NCBI GenBank assembly: GCA_031769625.1
Contig: JAUIMM010000699.1
Coordinates: 434,001 to 498,000, forward strand
Reading direction: 5' to 3'
DNA from: Taudactylus pleione
Taxonomy: Eukaryota; Chordata; Amphibia; Anura; Myobatrachidae
Length of the DNA stretch: 64,000 bases
Part shown: in pieces, positions 1 through 14,300 of the stretch
Numbering within the stretch: position 1 is the stretch's first letter
Layout: every line of letters starts with the position of its first letter
The notes under the pieces: generated by a model
Told to the model about the DNA's origin: nothing
Seen by the model: only the letters and a program-made list of their open reading frames with translations
Databases searched by the model: none
Translations under genes and position numbers: made by a program

Positions 1-3000
1 GCATTTGATGTTTTTTCTTAAATGCAATATGGGAGAAAAACCATTTCACATCACATTTGTGGGTCTTGGTCTTCAACACATTTGGTGAAATTTTGAGCTG
101 TCTGTGTTTGCTACAAGAGGAGATATCACAAAGTATGCGCTTTTGTTGTTTCCATTGCTTTCAATGCATTTTGGCCTAAAATGAGCATTTGCTGTTTTTA
201 CTTAAATGCAACATGGGAGAAAAACCATTTCACATCACATTTGTGGGTCTTGGTCTTCAACACATTTGGTGAAATTTTGAGCTGTCTGTGTTTGCTACAA
301 GAGGAGATATCACAAACTATGCGCTTTTGTTGTTTCCATTGCTTTCAATGCGTTTTGGCCTAAAACGAGCATTTGCTGTTTTCTCTTAAATACAACATGG
401 GAGAAAAACCATTTCACATCACATTTGTGGGTCTTATTCTTCAACACATTTGGTGAAATTTTGAGCTGTCTGTGTTTGCTACAAGAGTAGATATCACAAA
501 GTATGCGCTTTTGTTGTTTCCATTGCTTTCAATGCATTTTGGCCTAAAACGAGCATTTGCTGTTTTTTCTTAAACGCAACATGGGAGAAAAACCTTTTCA
601 CATCACATTTGTGGGTCTTGTTCTTCAACATATTCGGTGAAATTTTGAGCTGTCTGTGTTTGCTACAAGAGGAGATATCACAAAGTATGCGCTTTTGTTG
701 TTTCCATTGCTTTCAATACATTTTGGCCTAAAACGAGCATTTGCTGTTTTCTCTTAAATACAACATGGGAGAAAAACCATTCCATATCACATTTGTGGGT
801 CTTGTTCTTCAACACATTTGGTGAAATTTTGAGCTGTCTGTGATTGCTACAAGAGGAGATATCACAAAGAATGCGCTTTTGTTGTTTCCATTGCTTTCAA
901 TGCATTTTGACCTAAAACGAGCATTTGCTGTTTTTTCTTAAACGCAACATGGGAGAAAAACCATTTCACATCACATTTGTGGGTCTTGGTCTTCAACACA
1001 TTCGGTGAAATTTTGAGCTGTCTGTGTTTGCTACAAGAGCAGATATCACAAAGTATGCGCTTTTGTTGTTTCCATTGCTTTCAATGCATTTTGGCCTAAA
1101 ACGAGCATTTGCTGTTTTTTCTTAAACGCAACATGGGAGAAAAACCATTTCACATCACATTTGTGGGTCTTGGTCTTCAACACATTTGGTGAAATTTTGA
1201 GCTGTCTGTTTTTGCTATTAGAAGAGATATCACAAAGAATGCGCTTCTGTTGTTTCCATTTCTTTCAATGCGTTTTGGCCTAAAACGAGCATTTGCTGTT
1301 TTCTCTTAAATACAACATGGGAGAAAAACCATTTCATATCACATTTGTGGGTCTTGTTCTTCAACACATTCGGTGAAATTTTGAGCTGTCTGTTTGATAC
1401 AAGAGGAGATATCACAAAGTATGCGCTTTTGTTGTTTTCATTGCTTTCAATGCATTTTGGCCTAAAACAACCATTTGCTGTTTTCTCTTAAACGCAACAT
1501 GGGAGAAAAACCTTTTCACATCACATTTGTGGGTCTTGTTCTTCAACATATTTGGTGAAATTTTGAGCTGTCTGTGTTTGCTACAAGAGGAGATATCACA
1601 AAGTATGCGCTTTTGTTGTTTCCATTGCTTTCAATACATTTTGGCCTAAAACGAGCATTTGATGTTTTCTCTTAAATACAACATGGGAGAAAAACCATTT
1701 CACATCACATTTGTGGGTCTTGTTCTTCAACACATTTGGTGAAATTTTGAGCTGTCTGTGTTTGCTACAAGAGGAGATATCACAAAGTATGCGCTTTTGT
1801 TGTTTCCATTGCTTTCAATGCATTTTGGCCTAAAAAGAGCATTTGATGTTTTTTCTTAAATGCAATATGGGAGAAAAACCATTTCACATCACATTTGTGG
1901 GTCTTGGTCTTCAACACATTTGGTGAAATTTTGAGCTGTCTGTGTTTGCTACAAGAGGAGATATCACAAAGTATGCGCTTTTGTTGTTTCCATTGCTTTC
2001 AATGCATTTTGGCCTAAAATGAGCATTTGCTGTTTTTACTTAAATGCAACATGGGAGAAAAACCATTTCACATCACATTTGTGGGTCTTGGTCTTCAACA
2101 CATTTGGTGAAATTTTGAGCTGTCTGTGTTTGCTACAAGAGGAGATATCACAAACTATGCGCTTTTGTTGTTTCCATTGCTTTCAATACTTTTTGGCCTA
2201 AAATGAGCATTTGCTGTTTTCTCTTAAACGCAACATGGGAGAAAAACCATTTCACATCACATTTGTGGGTCTTGTTCTTCAACACATTCAGTGAAATTTT
2301 GAGCTGTCTGTTTGCTACAAGAGGAGATTTTCACAAAGTATGCGCTTTTGTTGTTTCCATTGCTTTCAATGCATTTTGGCCTAAAACGAGCATTTGCTGT
2401 TTTTTCTTAAATGCAACATGGGAGAAAAACCATTTCCCATCACATTTGTGGGTCTTGGTCTTCAACACATTCGGTGAAATTTTGAGCTGTCTGTGTTTGC
2501 TACAAGAGGAGATATCACAAAGTATGCGCTTTTGTTGTTTCCATTGCTTTCAATGCATTTTGACCTAAAACGAGCATTTGCTGTTTTTTCTTAAACGCAA
2601 CATGGGAGAAAAACCATTTCACATCACATTTGTGGGTCTTGGTCTTCAACACATTCGGTGAAATTTTGAGCTGTCTGTGTTTGCTACAAGAGGAGATATC
2701 ACAAAGTATGCGCTTTTGTTGTTTCCATTGCTTTCAATGCATTTTGGCCTAAAACGAGCATTTGCTGTTTTTTCTTAAACGCAACATGGGAGAAAAACCA
2801 TTTCACATCACATTTGTGGGTCTTGGTCTTCAACACATTTGGTGAAATTTTGAGCTGTCTGTTTTTGCTATTAGAGGAGATATCACAAAGAATGCGCTTC
2901 TGTTGTTTCCATTTCTTTCAATGCGTTTTGGCCTAAAACGAGCATTTGCTGTTTTCTCTTAAATACAACATGGGAAAAAAACCATTTCATATCACATTTG

Positions 3001-5328
3001 TGGGTCTTGTTCTTCAACACATTCGGTGAAATTTTGAGCTGTCTGTTTGATACAAGAGGAGATATCACAAAGTATGCGCTTTTGTTGTTTTCATTGCTTT
3101 CAATGCATTTTGGCCTAAAACAACCATTTGCTGTTTTCTCTTAAACGCAACATGGGAGAAAAACCTTTTCACATCACATTTGTGGGTCTTGTTCTTCAAC
3201 ATATTCGGTGAAATTTTGAGCTGTCTGTGTTTGCTACAAGAGGAGATATCACAAAGTATGCGCTTTTGTTGTTTCCATTACTTTCAATACATTTTGGCCT
3301 AAAACGAGCATTTGATGTTTTCTCTTAAATACAACATGGGAGAAAAACCATTTCACATCACATTTGTGGGTCTTGTTCTTCAACACATTTGGTGACATTT
3401 TGAGCTGTCTGTGTTTGCTACAAGAGGAGATATCACAAAGTATGCGCTTTTGTTGTTTCCATTGCTTTCAATGCATTTTGGCCTAAAATGAGCATTTGAT
3501 GTTTTTTCTTAAATGCAATATGGGAGAAAAACCATTTCACATCACATTTGTGGGTCTTGGTCTTCAACACATTTGGTGAAATTTTGAGCTGTCTGTGTTT
3601 GCTACAAGAGGAGATATCACAAAGTATGCGCTTTTGTTGTTTCCATTGCTTTCAATGCATTTTGGCCTAAAATGAGCATTTGCTGTTTTTACTTAAATGC
3701 AACATGGGAGAAAAACCATTTCACATCACATTTGTGGGTCTTGTTCTTCAACACATTTGGTGAAATTTTGAGCTGTCTGTGTTTGCTACAAGAGGAGATA
3801 TCACAAACTATGCGCTTTTGTTGTTTCCATTGCTTTCAATGCGTTTTGGCCTAAAACGAGCATTTGCTGTTTTCTCTTAAATACAACATGGGAGAAAAAC
3901 CATTTCACATCACATTTGTGGGTCTTATTCTTCAACACATTTGGTGAAATTTTGAGCTGTCTGTGTTTGCTACAAGAGTAGATATCACAAAGTATGCGCT
4001 TTTGTTGTTTCCATTGCTTTCAATGCATTTTGGCCTAAAACGAGCATTTGCTGTTTTTTCTTAAACGCAACATGGGAGAAAAACCATTTTACATCACATT
4101 TGTGGGTCTTGTTCTTCAACATATTCGGTGAAATTTTGAGCTGTCTGTGTTTGCTACAAGAGGAGATATCACAAAGTATGCGCTTTTGTTGTTTCCATTG
4201 CTTTCAATACATTTTGGCCTAAAACGAGCATTTGCTGTTTTCTCTTAAATACAACATGGGAGAAAAACCATTTCATATCACATTTGTGGGTCTTGTTCTT
4301 CAACACATTTGGTGAAATTTTGAGCTGTCTGTGATTGCTACAAGAGGAGATATCACAAAGAATGCGCTTTTGTTGTTTCCATTGCTTTCAATGCATTTTG
4401 ACCTAAAACGAGCATTTGCTGTTTTTTCTTAAACGCAACATGGGAGAAAAACCATTTCACATCACATTTGTGGGTCTTGGTCTTCAACACGTTCGGTGAA
4501 ATTTTGAGCTGTCTGTGTTTGCTACAAGAGGAGATATCACAAAGTATGCGCTTTTGTTGTTTCCATTGCTTTCAATGCATTTTGGCCTAAAACGAGCATT
4601 TGCTGTTTTTTCTTAAACGCAACATGGGAGAAAAACCATTTCACATCACATTTGTGGGTCTTGGTCTTCAACACATTTGGTGAAATTTTGAGCTGTCTGT
4701 TTTTGCTATTAGAGGAGATATCACAAAGAATGCGCTTCTGTTGTTTCCATTTCTTTCAATGCGTTTTGGCCTAAAACGAGCATTTGCTGTTTTCTCTTAA
4801 ATACAACATGGGAGAAAAACCATTTCATATCACATTTGTGGGTCTTGTTCTTCAACACATTCGGTGAAATTTTGAGCTGTCTGTTTGATACAAGAGGAGA
4901 TATCACAAAGTATGCGCTTTTGTTGTTTTCATTGCTTTCAATGCATTTTGGCCTAAAACAACCATTTGCTGTTTCTCTTAAACGCAACATGGGAGAAAAA
5001 CCTTTTCACATCACATTTGTGGGTCTTGTTCTTCAACATATTCGGTGAAATTTTGAGCTGTCTGTGTTTGCTACAAGAGGAGATATCACAAAGTATGCGC
5101 TTTTGTTGTTTCCATTACTTTCAATACATTTTGGCCTAAAACGAGCATTTGATGTTTTCTCTTAAATACAACATGGGAGAAAAACCATTTCACATCACAT
5201 TTGTGGGTCTTGTTCTTCAACACATTTGGTGACATTTTGAGCTGTCTGTGTTTGCTACAAGAGGAGATATCATAAAGTATGCGCTTTTGTTGTTTCCATT
5301 GCTTTCAATGCATTTTGGCCTAAAATGA
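1..5328 (+). repeat. Higher-order repeat, about 1.84/1.65 kb, three copies
   Basis: The variant unit beginning GCATTTGATG with GCAATATGGG recurs at 1, 1839, 3492 and 5329, giving periods of 1838, 1653 and 1837 bp (10, 9 and 10 monomers). Inside the copies, private variants recur in the same order: TTTTTGCTATTAGA followed by TGTTTGATACAAGAGG, CAACCATTTGCTG, and TTTTTACTTAAATGC. The first and third copies are collinear 10-mers. The middle copy differs by a net loss of one monomer. Confidence 0.85.
840..2570 (+). repeat. Long-range duplicate, copy 1 (partner about 11.1-12.85 kb)
   Basis: This segment shares order and rare variants with the segment 10,282 bp downstream. Both contain the unusual GAGCAGATATC at 1037 and about 11319, the GAAGAGATATC unit at about 1220 and 11503, and the doublet whose first unit ends CAATACTTTTTGG followed by GAGATTTTCACAAAG. 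The constant offset across about 1.7 kb indicates a block copy rather than chance similarity between monomers. Confidence 0.75.
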
Positions 5329-8300
5329 GCATTTGATGTTTTTTCTTAAATGCAATATGGGAGAAAAACCATTTCACATCACATTTGTGGGTCTTGGTCT
5401 TCAACACATTTGGTGAAATTTTGAGCTGTCTGTGTTTGCTACAAGAGGAGATATCACAAAGTATGCGCTTTTGTTGTTTCCATTGCTTTCAATGCATTTT
5501 GGCCTAAAATGAGCATTTGCTGTTTTTACTTAAATGCAACATGGGAGAAAAACCATTTCACATCACATTTGTGGGTCTTGGTCTTCAACACATTTGGTGA
5601 AATTTTGAGCTGTCTGTGTTTGCTACAAGAGGAGATATCACAAACTATGCGCTTTTGTTGTTTCCATTGCTTTCAATGCGTTTTGGCCTAAAACGAGCAT
5701 TTGCTGTTTTCTCTTAAATACAACATGGGAGAAAAACCATTTCACATCACATTTGTGGGTCTTATTCTTCAACACATTTGGTGAAATTTTGAGCTGTCTG
5801 TGTTTGCTACAAGAGGAGATATCACAAACTATGCGCTTTTGTTGTTTCCATTGCTTTCAATGCATTTTGGCCTAAAACGTGCATTTGCTGTTTTCTCTTA
5901 AACGCAACATGGGAGAAAAACTATTTCACATCACATTTGTGGGTCTTGGTCTTCAACACATTTGTTGAAATTTTGAGATGTCTGTGTTAGCTACAAGAGG
6001 AGATATCACAAAGTATGCGCTTTTGTTGTTTTCATTGCTTTCAATGCATTTTGGCCTAAAATGAGCATTTGCTGTTTTCTCTTAAACGCAACATGGGAGA
6101 AAAACCGTTTCACATCAAATTTGTGGGTCTTGTTCTTCAAAACATTCGGTGAAATTTTGAGCTGTCTGTGTTGCTACAAGAGGAGATATCACAAACTATG
6201 CGCTTTTGTTGTTTCCATTGCTTTCAATACATTTTGGCCTAAAATGAGCATTTGCTGTTTACTCTTAAACGCAACATGGGAGAAAACCATTTCACATCAC
6301 ATTTGTGGGTCTTGTTCTTCAACACATTCAGTGAAATTTTGAGCTGTCTGTTTGCTACAAGAGGAGATATCACAAAGTATGCGCTATTGTTGTTTCCATT
6401 GCTTTCAATGCATTTTGGCCTAAATCGAGCATTTGCTGTTTTTTCTTAAATGCAACATGGGAGAAAAACCATTTCACATCAAATTTGTGGGTCTTGGTCT
6501 TCAACACATTCGGTGAAATTTTGAGCTGTCTGTGTTTGCTACAAGAGGAGATATCACAAAGTATGCGCTTTTGTTGTATCCATTGCTTTCAATGCATTTT
6601 GGCCTAAAACGAGCATTTGCTGTTTTTTCTTAAACGCAACATGGGAGAAAAACCATTTTACATCACATTTGTGGGTCTTGTTCTTCAACATATTCAGTGA
6701 AATTTTGAGCTGTCTGTGTTTGCTACAAGAGGAGATATCACAAAGTATGCGCTTTTGTTGTTTCCATTGCTTTCAATACATTTTGGCCTAAAACGAGCAT
6801 TTGCTGTTTTCTCTTAAATACAACATGGGAGAAAAACCATTTCATATCACATTTGTGGGTCTTGTTCTTCAACACATTTGGTGAAATTTTGAGCTGTCTG
6901 TGATTGCTACAAGAGGAGATATCACAAAGTATGCACTTTTGTTGTTTCCATTGCTTTCAATGCATTTTGGCCTAAAACGAGCATTTGCTGTTTTTTCTTA
7001 AACGCAACATGGGAGAAAAACCATTTCACATCACATTTGTGGGTCTTGGTCTTCAACACATTTGGTGAAATTTTGAGCTGTCTGTTTTTGCTATTAGAGG
7101 AGATATCACAAAGAATGCGCTTCTGTTGTTTCCATTTCTTTCAATGCGTTTTGGCCTAAAACGAGCATTTGCTGTTTTCTCTTAAATACAACATGGGAGA
7201 AAAACCATTTCATATCACATTTGTGGGTCTTGTTCTTCAACACATTCGGTGAAATTTTGAGCTGTCTGTTTGATACAAGAGGAGATATCACAAAGTATGC
7301 GCTTTTGTTGTTTCCATTCCTTTCAATGCATTTTGGCCTAAAATGAGCATTTGCTGTATTTTCTTAAATGCAACATGGGAGAAAAACCATTTCACATCAC
7401 ATTTGTGGGTCTTGGTCTTCAACACATTTGGTGAAATTTTGAGCTGTCTGTGTTTGCTACAAGAGGAGATATCACAAAGTATGCACTTTTGTTGTTTCCA
7501 TTGCTTTCAATGCATTTTGGCCTAAAATGAGCATTTGATGTTTTTTCTTAAATGCAATATGGGAGAAAAACCATTTCACATCACATTTGTGGGTCTTGGT
7601 CTTCAACACATTTGGTGAAATTTTGAGCTGTCTGTGTTTGCTACAAGAGGAGATATCACAAAGTATGCGCTTTTGTTGTTTTCATTGCTTTCAATGCATT
7701 TTGGCCTAAAACGAGCATTTGCTGTTTTCTCTTAAATACAACATTGGAGAAAAACCATTTCACATCACATTTGTGGGTCTTGGTCTTCAACACATTTGGT
7801 GAAATTTTGAGCTGTCTGTGATTGCTACAAGAGGAGATATCACAAAGTATGCGCTTTTGTTGTTTCCATTGCTTTCAATGCATTTTGGCCTAAAATGAGC
7901 ATTTGCTGTTTTTACTTAAATGCAACATGGGAGAAAAACCATTTCACATCACATTTGTGGGTCTTGGTCTTCAACACATTTGGTGAAATTTTGAGCTGTC
8001 TGTGTTTGCTACAAGAGGAGATATCACAAACTATGCACTTTTGTTGTTTCCATTGCTTTCAATGCGTTTTGGCCTAAAACGAGCATTTGCTGTTTTCTCT
8101 TAAATACAACATGGGAGAAAAACCATTTCACATCACATTTGTGGGTCTTATTCTTCAACACATTTGGTGAAATTTTGAGCTGTCCGTGTTTGCTACAAGA
8201 GGAGATATCACAAACTATGCGCTTTTGTTGTTTCCATTGCTTTCAATGCATTTTGGCCTAAAACGTGCATTTGCTGTTTTCTCTTAAACGCAACATGGGA

Positions 8301-11300
8301 GAAAAACTATTTCACATCACATTTGTGGGTCTTGGTCTTCAACACATTTGTTGAAATTTTGAGATGTCTGTGTTAGCTACAAGAGGAGATATCACAAAGT
8401 ATGCGCTTTTGTTGTTTTCATTGCTTTCAATGCATTTTGGCCTAAAATGAGCATTTGCTGTTTTCTCTTAAACGCAACATGGGAGAAAAACCGTTTCACA
8501 TCAAATTTGTGGGTCTTGTTCTTCAAAACATTTGGTGAAATTTTGAGCTGTCTGTGTTTGCTACAAGAGGAGATATCACAAACTATGCGCTTTTGTTGTT
8601 TCCATTGCTTTCAATACATTTTGGCCTAAAATGAGCATTTGCTGTTTTCTCTTAAACGCAACATGGGAGAAAACCATTTCACATCACATTTGTGGGTCTT
8701 GTTCTTCAACACATTCAGTGAAATTTTGAGCTGTCTGTTTGCTACAAGAGGAGATATCACAAAGTATGCGCTATAGTTGTTTCCATTGCTTTCAATGCAT
8801 TTTGGCCTAAAACGAGCATTTGCTGTTTTTTCTTAAATGCAACATGGGAGAAAAACCATTTCACATCACATTTGTGGGTCTTAGTCTTCAACACATTCGG
8901 TGAAATTTTGAGCTGTCTGTGTTTGCTACAAGAGGAGATATCACAAAGTATGCGCTTTTGTTGTTTCCATTGCTTTCAATGCATTTTGGCCTAAAACGAG
9001 CATTTGCTGTTTTTTCTTAAACGCAACATGGGAGAAAAACCATTTTACATCACATTTGTGGGTCTTGTTCTTCAACATATTCAGTGAAATTTTGAGCTGT
9101 CTGTGTTTGCTACAAGAGGAGATATCACAAAGTATGCGCTTTTGTTGTTTCCATTGCTTTCAATACATTTTGGCCTAAAACGAGCATTTGCTGTTTTCTC
9201 TTCAATACAACATGGGAGAAAAACCATTTCACATCACATTTGTGGGTCTTATTCTTCAACACATTTGGTGAAATTTTGAGCTGTCTGTGTTTGCTACAAG
9301 AGGAGATATCACAAACTATGCGCTTTTGTTGTTTCCATTGCTTTCAATGCATTTTGGCCTAAAACGTGCATTTGCTGTTTTCTCTTAAACGCAACATGGG
9401 AGAAAAATTATTTCACATCACATTTGTGGGTCTTGGTCTTCAACACATTTGTTGAAATTTTGAGATGTCTGTGTTAGCTACAAGAGGAGATATCACAAAG
9501 TATGCGCTTTTGTTGTTTTCATTGCTTTCAATGCATTTTTGCCTAAAATGAGCATTTGCTGTTTTCTCTTAAACGCAACATGGGAGAAAAACCGTTTCAC
9601 ATCCAATTTGTGGGTCTTGTTCTTCAAAACATTCAGTGAAATTTTGAGCTGTCTGTTTGCTACAAGAGGAGATATCACAAAGTATGCGCTTTTGTTGTTT
9701 CCATTGTTTTCAATGCATTTTGGCCTAAAACGAGCATTTGCTGTTTTTTCTTAAATGCAACATGGGAGAAAAACCATTTCACATCACATTTGTGGGTCTT
9801 GGTCTTCAACACATTCGGTGAAATTTTGAGCTGTCTGTGTTTGCTACAAGAGGAGATATCACAAAGTATGCGCTTTTGTTGTTTCCATTGCTTTCAATGC
9901 ATTTTGGCCTAAAACGAGCATTTGATGTTTTCTCTTAAATACAACATGGGAGAAAAACCATTTCACATCACATTTGTGGGTCTTGTTCTTCAACACATTT
10001 GGTGAAATTTTGAGCTGTCTGTGTTTGCTACAAGAGGAGATATCACAAACTATGCGCTTTTGTTGTTTCCATTGCTTTCAATGCATTTTGGCCTAAAACG
10101 TGCATTTGCTGTTTTCTCTTAAACGCAACATGGGAGAAAAACTATTTCACATCACATTTGTGGGTCTTGGTCTTCAACACATTTGTTGAAATTTTGAGAT
10201 GTCTGTGTTAGCTACAAGAGGAGATATCACAAAGTATGCGCTTTTGTTGTTTTCATTGCTTTCAATGCATTTTGGCCTAAAATGAGCATTTGCTGTTTTC
10301 TCTTAAATGCAACATGGGAGAAAAACTGTTTCACATCAAATTTGTGGGTCTTGTTCTTCAAAACATTCAGTGAAATTTTGAGCTGTCTGTGTTTGCTACA
10401 AGAGGAGATATCACAAACTATGTGCTTTTGTTGTTTCCATTGCTTTCAATACATTTTGGCCTAAAATGAGCATTTGCTGTTTTCTCTTAAACGCAACATG
10501 GGAGAAAACCATTTCACATCACATTTGTGGGTCTTGTTCTTCAACACATTCAGTGAAATTTTGAGCTGTCTGTTTGCTACAAGAGGAGATATCACAAAGT
10601 ATGCGCTATTGTTGTTTCCATTGCTTTCAATGCATTTTGGCCTAAAACGAGCATTTGCTGTTTTTTCTTAAATGCAACATGGGAGAAAAACCATTTCACA
10701 TCACATTTGTGGGTCTTGGTCTTCAACACATTCGGTGAAATTTTGAGCTGTCTGTGTTTTCTACAAGAGGAGATATCACAAAGTATGCGCTTTTGTTGTT
10801 TCCATTGCTTTCAATGCATTTTGGCCTAAAACGAGCATTTGCTGTTTTTTCTTAAACGCAACATGGGAGAAAAACCATTTTACATCACATTTGTGGGTCT
10901 TGTTCTTCAACATATTCAGTGAAATTTTGAGCTGTCTGTGTTTGCTACAAGAGGAGATATCACAAAGTATGCGCTTTTGTTGTTTCCATTGCTTTCAATA
11001 CATTTTGGCCTAAAACGAGCATTTGCTGTTTTCTCTTAAATACAACATGGGAGAAAAACCATTTCATATCACATTTGTGGGTCTTGTTCTTCAACACATT
11101 CGGTGAAATTTTGAGCTGTCTGTGTTTGCTACAAGAGGAGATATCACAAAGTATGCGCTTTTGTTGTTTCCATTGCTTTCAATGCATTTTGGCCTAAAAC
11201 GAGCATTTGCTGTTTTTTCTTAAACGCAACATGGGAGAAAAACCATTTCACATCACATTTGTGGGTCTTGGTCTTCAACACATTCGGTGAAATTTTGAGC

Positions 11301-14300
11301 TGTCTGTGTTTGCTACAAGAGCAGATATCACAAAGTATGCGCTTTTGTTGTTTCCATTGCTTTCAATGCATTTTGGCCTAAAACGAGCATTTGCTGTTTT
11401 TTCTTAAACGCAACATGGGAGAAAAACCATTTCACATCACATTTGTGGGTCTTGGTCTTCAACACATTTGGTGAAATTTTGAGCTGTCTGTTTTTGCTAT
11501 TAGAAGAGATATCACAAAGAATGCGCTTCTGTTGTTTCCATTTCTTTCAATGCGTTTTGGCCTAAAACGAGCATTTGCTGTTTTCTCTTAAATACAACAT
11601 GGGAGAAAAACCATTTCATATCACATTTGTGGGTCTTGTTCTTCAACACATTCGGTGAAATTTTGAGCTGTCTGTTTGATACAAGAGGAGATATCACAAA
11701 GTATGCGCTTTTGTTGTTTTCATTGCTTTCAATGCATTTTGGCCTAAAACAACCATTTGCTGTTTTCTCTTAAACGCAACATGGGAGAAAAACCTTTTCA
11801 CATCACATTTGTGGGTCTTGTTCTTCAACATATTTGGTGAAATTTTGAGCTGTCTGTGTTTGCTACAAGAGGAGATATCACAAAGTATGCGCTTTTGTTG
11901 TTTCCATTGCTTTCAATACATTTTGGCCTAAAACGAGCATTTGATGTTTTCTCTTAAATACAACATGGGAGAAAAACCATTTCACATCACATTTGTGGGT
12001 CTTGTTCTTCAACACATTTGGTGAAATTTTGAGCTGTCTGTGTTTGCTACAAGATGAGATATCACAAAGTATGCGCTTTTGTTGTTTCCATTGCTTTCAA
12101 TGCATTTTGGCCTAAAATGAGCATTTGATGTTTTTTCTTAAATGCAATATGGGAGAAAAACCATTTCACATCACATTTGTGGGTCTTGGTCTTCAACACA
12201 TTTGGTGAAATTTTGAGCTGTCTGTGTTTGCTACAAGAGGAGATATCACAAAGTATGCGCTTTTGTTGTTTCCATTGCTTTCAATGCATTTTGGCCTAAA
12301 ATGAGCATTTGCTGTTTTTACTTAAATGCAACATGGGAGAAAAACCATTTCACATCACATTTGTGGGTCTTGGTCTTCAACACATTTGGTGAAATTTTGA
12401 GCTGTCTGTGTTTGCTACAAGAGGAGATATCACAAACTATGCGCTTTTGTTGTTTCCATTGCTTTCAATACTTTTTGGCCTAAAATGAGCATTTGCTGTT
12501 TTCTCTTAAACGCAACATGGGAGAAAAAACATTTCACATCACATTTGTGGGTCTTGTTCTTCAACACATTCAGTGAAATTTTGAGCTGTCTGTTTGCTAC
12601 AAGAGGAGATTTTCACAAAGTATGCGCTTTTGTTGTTTCCATTGCTTTCAATGCATTTTGGCCTAAAACGAGCATTTGCTGTTTTTTCTTAAATGCAACA
12701 TGGGAGAAAAACCATTTCACATCACATTTGTGGGTCTTGGTCTTCAACACATTTGGTGAAATTTTGAGCTGTCTGTGTTTGCTACAAGAGGAGATATCAC
12801 AAAGTATGCGCTTTTGTTGTTTCCATTGCTTTCAATGCATTTTGGCCTAAAACGAGCATTTGATGTTTTCTCTTAAATACAACATGGGAGAAAAACCATT
12901 TCACATCACATTTGTGGGTCTTGTTCTTCAACACATTTGGTGAAATTTTGAGCTGTCTGTGTTTGCTACAAGAGGAGATATCACAAACTATGCGCTTTTG
13001 TTGTTTCCATTGCTTTCAATGCATTTTGGCCTAAAACGTGCATTTGCTGTTTTCTCTTAAACGCAACATGGGAGAAAAACTATTTCACATCACATTTGTG
13101 GGTCTTGGTCTTCAACACATTTGTTGAAATTTTGAGATGTCTGTGTTAGCTACAAGAGGAGATATCACAAAGTATGCGCTTTTGTTGTTTTCATTGCTTT
13201 CAATGCATTTTGGCCTAAAATGAGCATTTGCTGTTTTCTCTTAAATGCAACATGGGAGAAAAACCGTTTCACATCAAATTTGTGGGTCTTGTTCTTCAAA
13301 ACATTCGGTGAAATTTTGAGCTGTCTGTGTTTGCTACAAGAGGAGATATCACAAACTATGTGCTTTTGTTGTTTCCATTGCTTTCAATACATTTTGGCCT
13401 AAAATGAGCATTTGCTGTTTTCTCTTAAACGCAACATGGGAGAAAACCATTTCACATCACATTTGTGGGTCTTGTTCTTCAACACATTCAGTGAAATTTT
13501 GAGCTGTCTGTTTGCTACAAGAGGAGATATCACAAAGTATGTGCTATTGTTGTTTCCATTGCTTTCAATGCATTTTGGCCTAAAACAAGCATTTGCTGTT
13601 TTTTCTTAAATGCAACATGGGAGAAAAACCATTTCACATCACATTTGTGGGTCTTGGTCTTCAACACATTTGGTGAAATTTTGAGCTGTCTGTGTTTGCT
13701 ACAAGAGGAGATATCACAAAGTATGCGCTTTTGTTGTTTCCATTGCTTTCAATGCTTTTTGGCCTAAAATGAGCATTTGATGTTTTTTCTTAAATGCAAT
13801 ATGGGAGAAAAACCATTTCACATCACATTTGTGGGTCTTGGTCTTCAACACATTTGGTGAAATTTTGAGCTGTCTGTGTTTGCTAAAAGAGGAGATATCA
13901 CAAAGTATGCGCTTTTGTTGTTTCCATTGCTTTCAATACATTTTGGCCTAAAACGAGCATTTGATGTTTTCTCTTAAATACAACATGGGAGAAAAACCAT
14001 TTCACATCACATTTGTGGGTCTTGTTCTTCAACACATTTGGTGAAATTTTGAGCTGTCTGTGTTTGCTACAAGAGGAGATATCACAAAGTATGCGCTTTT
14101 GTTGTTTCCATTGCTTTCAATGCATTTTGGCCTAAAATGAGCATTTGATGTTTTTTCTTAAATGCAATATGGGAGAAAAACCATTTCACATCACATTTGT
14201 GGGTCTTGTTCTTCAACACATTCAGTGAAATTTTGAGCTGTCTGTTTGCTACAAGAGGAGATATCACAAAGTATGCGCTTTTGTTGTTTCCATTGCTTTC

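Noticed and set aside
61..100. Pol III B-box-like GGTCTTCAACAC in each monomer
   Set aside because: It does not fit GGTTCGANNCC, and no A box lies at a suitable distance; the satellite is not tRNA-derived as far as I can see.
181..363. Recurring 60-codon open frame (begins MSICCF) in many monomers on the plus strand
   Set aside because: It spans one 184-bp unit and stops in the next. It repeats only because the satellite repeats, varies freely with no sign of protein-level constraint, and has no start context or partner gene. The 61-codon minus-strand frames starting MISPLV are the same kind of artefact.
1000..1020. Possible CENP-B box in the monomer (ATTCGGTGAAATTTTG)
   Set aside because: Only the TTCG half matches; the essential CGGG half is absent, and many units have TTTGG in place of TTCGG.
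2203..2568. 121-codon frame covering two monomers
   Set aside because: A 2-bp deletion in one unit (CTGTCTGTTTGC) lets the frame run across two units by chance; it is duplicated at about 12485 with the surrounding block.
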